Assembly: GCA_028282785.1 (NCBI GenBank)
Contig: JANQHE010000037.1
Coordinates: 142,856 to 206,855 of the forward strand
Direction: 5' to 3'
DNA: 64,000 bases
Source: Bacteroidales bacterium
GTDB taxonomy: Bacteria; Bacteroidota; Bacteroidia; Bacteroidales; UBA12077
The translations under genes were made by a program, and so were the position numbers. A model generated the notes under the pieces. The model saw only the letters and a list, made by a program, of their open reading frames with translations. It was not told the DNA's origin and did not search any database. Below, one piece after another: positions 58,986 through 64,000 of this stretch. Within the stretch, counting starts at the first letter, position 1. The number at the start of each line of letters is the position of its first letter.

Positions 58986-60128
58986 TTAGTAGTTATAATC
59001 TCCGCTTCCTTTTTTTTCGTCCCACCATTCATTGATTTTATTTAAATCTTTGGGTTTTCCAACTATTTTTTTTGTTATGGTTTTTAATGTAGTTTTTTTA
59101 ATTTTGCCTTTAAGGATAATTTGCTCTCCTGCATCACTAAGCGCTAATAATACTCTATTTAAAAACTTATAGGTAAATGGGTTTCCGTAAAGCCCTACTG
59201 CTGTTGTCCGGTATATTTCTCCAACAACCGGTGTATGTCTATTATGCGCAAGTGCTTTAAAATAAGCTCTAACCGGCTCAAAATTTATCATTTCAAAAAA
59301 TCCACATATTGAAAAAACTACCATGGAATGATTATGGTTAATGTATCTTCTTGGATGACGTACACGATTCATACCCTCTATCATATATGGGTAAGCTCTA
59401 CTAACTGACCTATCAAAATAATTTTTTAATATTCCCGGCATTCCATCTGCATAAATTGGGAAAGCATAAACTGTTAAATCAGCTTCGAACATTTTATCCG
59501 CTAATTTATGATGGTCATCTTTTTCTCTGTATACACATTTTCCGGGAGCGTCCATCCAACAGCTAAAACAACCTATACAAGGATTAATTTTAAATTTATT
59601 TAAACGAACCATTTCTACCTCTGTATGTTTTTGCATACCATTTATAAATGGATTTAAATAAAATTCCGTGTAACCATTCTCACCTCTGGGTGACGCATTT
59701 AAGATAATTACTTTCCCAGGTATTTGCCAATATCTTGTCGGGTTACGTTCAAACTTCGTAACGGGATCAACCGGGACAATTAATCTATTTTTTAGCTGTT
59801 TACGTGGTAAGACTTTAAAAAAAGTAGTATCTCCAGAAAATTTCAATTTTCCTGAAACAACACCAAAAAAAGGATTAAGTTTACCTCCGGCTAAATCAAG
59901 CCAATCATAGAAAGAAGATTTTACTGTTACAGTTGGTTTTTCAACTGTACCTTCAAAAAAATTCAATGATTCCTTATCCGATTTTATATAACAATCAATT
60001 GATTTCTCAAGATGCTTTAAATTGAATTGAATCGTCCCCTCCTTTTTATGCTCATGAGATGGATAATAGCTTTGAAGCTTTTCTACCATCTTCTCCATTA
60101 TTAACAAGGGAGGCAATATTTCTTTCAT
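58986..60128 (-). CDS. SCP2-like domain fused to a flavodoxin-fold NAD(P)H-dependent oxidoreductase
   Basis: 380 residues from the ATG at 60128 (a TTG 13 codons earlier is less likely). Residues about 1-100 resemble the SCP2 sterol-carrier fold (GTIQFNLKHLEKSIDCYI, a VSGKLKFSGDTT ending), a hydrophobic-ligand pocket. Residues about 125-360 are the flavodoxin-like FMN reductase domain: ILNASPRGENGYTEF for the FMN phosphate loop, CIGCFSCWMDAPGKC with four cysteines that could bind metal or form disulfides, and ADLTVYAFPIYADGMPGILK. The two domains suggest reduction of a bound lipid-like or quinone-like substrate. The function is unproven. Confidence 0.75.
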   Translation of the reverse strand: MKEILPPLLIMEKMVEKLQSYYPSHEHKKEGTIQFNLKHLEKSIDCYIKSDKESLNFFEGTVEKPTVTVKSSFYDWLDLAGGKLNPFFGVVSGKLKFSGDTTFFKVLPRKQLKNRLIVPVDPVTKFERNPTRYWQIPGKVIILNASPRGENGYTEFYLNPFINGMQKHTEVEMVRLNKFKINPCIGCFSCWMDAPGKCVYREKDDHHKLADKMFEADLTVYAFPIYADGMPGILKNYFDRSVSRAYPYMIEGMNRVRHPRRYINHNHSMVVFSICGFFEMINFEPVRAYFKALAHNRHTPVVGEIYRTTAVGLYGNPFTYKFLNRVLLALSDAGEQIILKGKIKKTTLKTITKKIVGKPKDLNKINEWWDEKKGSGDYNY

Positions 60129-60229
60129 CAGATAAAATTTATAACTTGACTTACTGTTATTTATCAAACATATAAATTTTTATCTAGAAAATGGCACATT
60201 TCAGACCCGAATTGATTATAACTTACGGT

Positions 60230-60634
60230 CTAAGCATTAAACTTCTGTATATGAACCGAATATTTTTTATCCGAAATTAATATATGATTTAACAGCCAGT
60301 CCTTTAGAAAATTCAATACTTCTAAACTTATCGTGATTTTATTATTAAGAAATTCCGACTTTAAATCTTCAAGCTTTTTAATAAATTTTTGATGTTCGGC
60401 TTTATGTTGGCCGATCTCGGAATAGGCATATTTAAAAAGCATAGTTTCTTCAAAACGAAAATGAATTTTCGTATAATCCGTAAGGTGATTGAAAATATCG
60501 TGTAATTTATCTTTGGCTCTTCCTTCAGACATATAGGTAAATAATTCATTTATTATTATCACCAAACCCTGGTGCTGATTATCAATTTCTTTGATTCCAA
60601 CCGAATATTTATCTGTCCACTGAATTAATTCCAT
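60230..60634 (-). CDS. Bacteriohemerythrin
   Basis: 134-residue single-domain hemerythrin-like protein that binds O2 or NO at a diiron site. All expected ligands are placed: His in IDNQHQG (about 20), the HIFNH-like HDIFNHLTDY region, HFRFEETM with Glu, QHKAEHQKF, and the last His-x3-Asp in NHILISDKKY. The length is typical. It is a single gene with an exact -7 element (60677-60684) upstream. The family serves oxygen supply, oxygen sensing or metal handling in microaerobic cells. Confidence 0.92.
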   Translation of the reverse strand: MELIQWTDKYSVGIKEIDNQHQGLVIIINELFTYMSEGRAKDKLHDIFNHLTDYTKIHFRFEETMLFKYAYSEIGQHKAEHQKFIKKLEDLKSEFLNNKITISLEVLNFLKDWLLNHILISDKKYSVHIQKFNA

Positions 60635-60676
60635 ATCAATAATTATTTCTATTTATGTACAATTGAAAATAATTTC

Positions 60677-60684
60677 CAAATATA
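60677..60684 (-). promoter_or_regulatory. -7 element of the bacteriohemerythrin gene
   Basis: TATATTTG is an exact TAnnTTTG match on the - strand, about 43 bp before the ATG at 60634. No clear -33 element at the normal distance. Confidence 0.35.
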
Positions 60685-60759
60685 AAAATCTTTGATTCAA
60701 ATAAACATTTTTTATTATTTTATGTTTAATTTTTCATGTGATTATTTAAACGTTTTATA

Positions 60760-61593
60760 ATGAAAAAGATCATAGTACTAATAATAGTTATAGTTGTACT
60801 ACAAGGTTGCATAAGCCAGAAAGTATCACAGCGTGATATATTTAATCCTGTTAAAGAATTTAAATTAAGTAGTGACTTTAGATTCGAAAGAAACTTTATT
60901 AAAAATACGGATTCTACCTCCATTGAAACCTGGTATATAACAGAAGAAAATCCTCAAATAAATTTCATTTACTTTTCGGGAAATGGAAGCAATATACGCT
61001 CTGCGATTCCTTTCTTTAATGAATTGGGGAAACAATTCGACCTGAATATTTTCTCTTTTAACTACAGTGGATATGGATTAAGTGAAGGAACTCCTTCGAT
61101 TGAGGGTATAGTGCGTGATGGTCAATTGGTACTTAATTATTTTAACGATACTATAGAAGATAAAGGACTACCTACCATTTTAATAGGTTACTCACTTGGC
61201 GGATTTGTGGCACTTAATCTAATGAACCATGAAGCTATTGACCAAGTAGTAATAATGTCAACATTTACATCGATAGAGGAATTGCAGGCCTATTTACTAA
61301 AAGAAGCTTTACCTGTAATAATTCGACCATTTTTAAAACTAGATATTGATAAGTCTATTTACGATTTAGATAATTTAAAATTGGTTGAAAACAGTACTAA
61401 GCCTATTTTATTTGTACATGGTGAGTATGATAATTTTATTCCATCATCAATGAGTTATAGCCTTTATAATCTAAGCCATGCGGTAAGAAAGGATATTAAA
61501 ATTATCAATAATGCTGATCATAGAATGGTTTTAAAAGATATAATAAGTAATAAACTAGTTATAAAAGAGATTAAGAAATTTATCTCACCTTAA
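60760..61593 (+). CDS. Alpha/beta-hydrolase lipoprotein
   Basis: 277 residues with a lipoprotein signal (Cys17 in VVLQGC). The alpha/beta-hydrolase core (about 55-277) has the oxyanion strand NFIYFSGNGSN, the nucleophile elbow GYSLGGFVAL (Ser near 147), a late Asp in FVHGEYDNFIP and a His in NADHRMV, which complete the triad. The layout is that of BEM46/serine peptidase S9-like thioesterases and esterases. It is anchored to the periplasmic or outer membrane face. It is divergent from the bacteriohemerythrin gene, has no clear operon partner, and the substrate is unknown. Confidence 0.82.
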   Translation: MKKIIVLIIVIVVLQGCISQKVSQRDIFNPVKEFKLSSDFRFERNFIKNTDSTSIETWYITEENPQINFIYFSGNGSNIRSAIPFFNELGKQFDLNIFSFNYSGYGLSEGTPSIEGIVRDGQLVLNYFNDTIEDKGLPTILIGYSLGGFVALNLMNHEAIDQVVIMSTFTSIEELQAYLLKEALPVIIRPFLKLDIDKSIYDLDNLKLVENSTKPILFVHGEYDNFIPSSMSYSLYNLSHAVRKDIKIINNADHRMVLKDIISNKLVIKEIKKFISP

Positions 61594-61815
61594 TCAATTA
61601 CTTTTCAAATTAACTTAATATTCAGTATTTACTCCAGGAAAAATAAAGTTCTTTCTTCTTTGAAGATCCGAAATACTTTTTATAAACCTGCATTTACAAT
61701 ACTTTCATGCCATGAATCAACCTTATCTTTATTTGATGTATGAATAAATTTATTTATTCCGGTTAAACTAAAATTTATTAAAATTGTATATACAATTAAA
61801 CCAAAGTAAGGACCT

Positions 61816-62427
61816 ATGAAAAAGTATTTATATTTTTTGATAATATCAATTATCTTCTCTGTGACATCGTTAATAGTAAAGGCACAGCAAAATGACATTT
61901 TAAATAAAAAAACAGCCTTAATAATTATTGATATTCAAAACTTTTATTTTCCAGGCGGAATGTTGCCATTATATGAACCGGAAAAAGCAGCTGTTAATGC
62001 TCAAAAAGCGCTTAATGCTTTTCGGGAGCAAGGTTATACTGTTGTTCATATAAGGCATAATGCAAGCTCTGGTGAAGAAATTCATAAATTGGTTGCCCCC
62101 AAAGAAAATGAAAAGGTAATTTCTAAGGATAAGGCCAATGCTTTTGTAAATACGGATTTATTAGAGTTTCTTAAAGAAAATAAAATTGAAAACCTTGTTT
62201 TATGTGGAATGCAAACACATATGTGTCTTGAGGCTGCCACACGTGCCGGTGCCGATTACGGATTCAACTGTACTGTAATCGAAGATGCATGTACAACTAG
62301 GGATTTGAAATTTGGTGATGTTACTGTCAACGCCAAAGACGTACATTATTCGACCTTAAGTACCCTAAAGGGAGGCTATGCCAGAATCATTGATACAGAA
62401 ACATTTTTAAGCGAGATTCAGCATTAG
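61816..62427 (+). CDS. Exported isochorismatase-family cysteine hydrolase
   Basis: 203 residues with a signal peptide (about 1-23, VKAQ) ahead of a complete isochorismatase-family domain. The catalytic triad is Asp39 (IIIDIQNFYF), Lys104 (ISKDKANAF) and Cys137 (MQTHMCLEAATRAG), the last two in the usual motif order. Family members hydrolyse amides such as nicotinamide, ureido compounds or N-carbamoyl amines, or isochorismate. Most are cytoplasmic, so the signal peptide is unusual. The gene ends 8 bp before the stop of the convergent acyltransferase gene. Confidence 0.85.
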   Translation: MKKYLYFLIISIIFSVTSLIVKAQQNDILNKKTALIIIDIQNFYFPGGMLPLYEPEKAAVNAQKALNAFREQGYTVVHIRHNASSGEEIHKLVAPKENEKVISKDKANAFVNTDLLEFLKENKIENLVLCGMQTHMCLEAATRAGADYGFNCTVIEDACTTRDLKFGDVTVNAKDVHYSTLSTLKGGYARIIDTETFLSEIQH

Positions 62428-62435
62428 AATCATAC

Positions 62436-64000
62436 TTATTTATTTTGGGCCTCAAGCATAGATGTTGAAAAATTGAACCGTTCAAGTATAGATTCATCAT
62501 TTAGTTCTTTAGAAAGCGCTTTAATGAAGTTTTCCGGAACGTCATAAATATCCAGAATAATTAATCCATCTAAAGCATTGTTAAACTTTGGATCAATATT
62601 AAATCCAATTAGTTTTGAATTTAGCTGCAAATACTTTTTAAGTAAAATCGGAAACTTGTATGTAGATTCAATATCAAGTATTAATTTATCAAGTTTAGCA
62701 ACATCTCCATTATCATCATTTATAAATAATTCCCGATCAACGATTCGATCTGGTTTTACTTTAAATTTTTTTCTTGGTTTGATAAATTTTGCCAAATCCA
62801 ATCGATAGTGATACTTCTTAACAAACTCCACTATCAAGGTCTTCGAAAATTTGGAGAAATCGTTACTAATACTAACAGGTCCAATCAGGTATCGATATTC
62901 TGTATTTTTTAGTAAAAAGAAAAGTAAACCTTTCCAAAGCAAAAATAGTGGCAAGGGTTTTCGCTGGTATTCTTTAATAATAAATGATCTGCCCAACTCA
63001 ATTGATTCGTTCAATATTGATAAAAAGTCCTTTCTTATCCTGAATAAAGAATTTATGTAAAAACCTCCTAAACCATATTGTACCAGAATATCTTTTCCCT
63101 TTCCGATTCTGTAAGCACCAACTATTTTATTTTCATCTTCATCCCATATGATCAATTGGTGATAATAAAAATCGTATTCATCAATATCCATACTTCTATT
63201 GGTACCTTCACCAACTTCTCTGAAAGTTAATTCTCGTAATCTACCTATTTCATTTAATGTATGAGGCATTTCTGTTGAAGGTGCGCAGAAAACTCTATAA
63301 TTTTTATTATCAAATAACAGATACTTGTTTATTAGTCCTTTAATTTCGTTAATTAATAAGCTTCTATCTTCACACTCTGCGATGGGTTCCGTTTTTTTCA
63401 ATTTAGGCTGAAATGACCTAATATAAAACTTCTTAGCTTCAAGGCTTGTACCCAAAGCATAGGTTCTTGCTCTTAAATATCTTCCATAATGTGCAATATC
63501 AACAAACTCTTCCTGCTCTTTAACCGGAATTGGATTTCCTATACGAATTTTAATCGTTTTATTTTTCTTATTAAAAAGTTCTGATGGCAATTTGGCTGTT
63601 CTTAATACAGGATGTAACTGACCTAACAAATGAAATATTCTGCTATTAGTTCCGTGAAAATATAAAGGTACAATTGGTACATTTGCTTTTTTTATAAATT
63701 TTAAAATAGAAGGTTGCCATTCTCGATCCTGAACAGAACCTGTTTCAGGTTGATATGATGACACTTCACCTGCAGGAAATATTGCCAAACATTTACCTTC
63801 CTCCAAATGTGCCAAAGCACTTTTAATTCCCGTAAAACTTGATTTAGCGTTTTTTCTCGTTTCAAAAGGATTAACAGGAAACATAAAATCCTTAATTGGT
63901 TCAATTTTTTGTAAAAGGAAATTAGCCATTGCTTTAATATCTGATCTTACTTCAGCAAATATCTTAATTAGTATTAAAGCATCAATTCCCCCAAACGGAT
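62436..64000 (-). CDS. Bifunctional acyltransferase, OlsF-like (PlsC-type + N-acyltransferase), N-terminus cut
   Basis: The frame stays open through base 64000, and the translation there reads PFGGIDALILIKI, the tail of the NHPFGGLD (HxxxxD) motif of PlsC acyltransferases. The start is therefore outside the window, and the internal ATG at 63929 is not the true start. The N-terminal part also has FPAGEVSSYQP and IVPLYFHGTNSRI, which are PlsC blocks. The C-terminal part (from about residue 220 of the visible protein) is an OlsB/hemolysin-type N-acyltransferase domain (GRSFIIKEYQRKPLPLFLLW). Such fusions (OlsF of Flavobacterium and Serratia) make acylated amino-acid lipids, so this gene probably makes ornithine- or glycine-type aminolipids. 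Confidence 0.75.
   Translation of the reverse strand, partial: PFGGIDALILIKIFAEVRSDIKAMANFLLQKIEPIKDFMFPVNPFETRKNAKSSFTGIKSALAHLEEGKCLAIFPAGEVSSYQPETGSVQDREWQPSILKFIKKANVPIVPLYFHGTNSRIFHLLGQLHPVLRTAKLPSELFNKKNKTIKIRIGNPIPVKEQEEFVDIAHYGRYLRARTYALGTSLEAKKFYIRSFQPKLKKTEPIAECEDRSLLINEIKGLINKYLLFDNKNYRVFCAPSTEMPHTLNEIGRLRELTFREVGEGTNRSMDIDEYDFYYHQLIIWDEDENKIVGAYRIGKGKDILVQYGLGGFYINSLFRIRKDFLSILNESIELGRSFIIKEYQRKPLPLFLLWKGLLFFLLKNTEYRYLIGPVSISNDFSKFSKTLIVEFVKKYHYRLDLAKFIKPRKKFKVKPDRIVDRELFINDDNGDVAKLDKLILDIESTYKFPILLKKYLQLNSKLIGFNIDPKFNNALDGLIILDIYDVPENFIKALSKELNDESILERFNFSTSMLEAQNK

Noticed and set aside
61680..61898. - strand ORF of 72 codons overlapping the start of the isochorismatase gene
   Set aside because: It is mostly the antisense of the signal peptide region, with no family resemblance and no promoter.
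62436..63929. The ATG at 63929 as start of the acyltransferase
   Set aside because: The frame continues upstream to base 64000 and codes for the PFGGID part of the conserved HxxxxD motif, so this Met is internal.
1..64000. CRISPR array, tRNA or rRNA genes, integrases and transposases
   Set aside because: No regularly spaced direct repeats, no tRNA-like cloverleaf and no recombinase motif was seen in any intergenic region; small structured RNAs cannot be excluded by eye.

Overview
This window is AT-rich chromosomal DNA from a member of the Bacteroidota, probably a Bacteroidia/Marinilabiliales-like organism (lineage is an inference). Four things point there: LytTR kinase/regulator pairs, TonB-dependent receptors with an N-terminal carboxypeptidase-regulatory-like domain, a giant protein ending in a type IX secretion (T9SS) sorting domain, and several intergenic matches to the Bacteroidota promoter -7 element TAnnTTTG. 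I see no rRNA, tRNA, CRISPR array, integrase or transposase. Both ends cut genes: a serine hydrolase at the left and an OlsF-like acyltransferase at the right.

Left part (1-12.9 kb): a secreted serine hydrolase and a small exported protein; a histidine kinase/LytTR regulator pair on +; a second pair on - whose genes overlap by 71 bp; and a three-gene RND efflux operon (TolC, adaptor, pump). Next (13.2-18.9 kb) comes a + strand fatty-acid beta-oxidation cluster: enoyl-CoA hydratase, 3-hydroxyacyl-CoA dehydrogenase, thiolase and acyl-CoA dehydrogenase, interrupted by a 111-bp palindromic repeat element, then a DsrE-like protein and a YdeI-like protein. A Kef-type antiporter faces them, and beyond it lies a compact two-gene cassette (21.05-22.49 kb): an ABC-like AAA ATPase plus a 151-residue protein with a TOPRIM-like acidic motif. 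This cassette resembles known defence pairs.

Middle (22.5-38.6 kb): two tandem beta-propeller phytase lipoproteins with a TonB-dependent receptor (phytate-phosphate scavenging); a PerR-like regulator, ferritin-like protein and peroxiredoxin operon with a clear operator at its promoter; a GH31 glycosidase preceded by a perfect 14-bp LacI-family-type operator; a GH3/serine-hydrolase fusion; a DUF1338 enzyme; and an ECF sigma, anti-sigma and Spy/CpxP-like trio. A bidirectional terminator closes this block.

Right part: a 19.3-kb, seven-gene co-directional operon (57.9 to 38.6 kb) is the most unusual locus. In transcription order it encodes an MFS-like membrane protein fused to HEAT-like repeats, a membrane-bound HAMP/SpoIIE phosphatase, a protein with two TIR/DUF4062-like alpha/beta modules, an nSTAND NTPase with a membrane helix, long coiled coil and WD40 propeller, an outer-membrane beta-barrel, a lipoprotein with beta-propeller-type repeats, and a 2467-residue repetitive T9SS cell-surface protein. 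Together they form a plausible envelope-spanning sensing or conflict system that I cannot match to a named one. The window ends with a queuosine-precursor transporter, an SCP2-flavodoxin fusion, a bacteriohemerythrin, two exported hydrolases and the acyltransferase.
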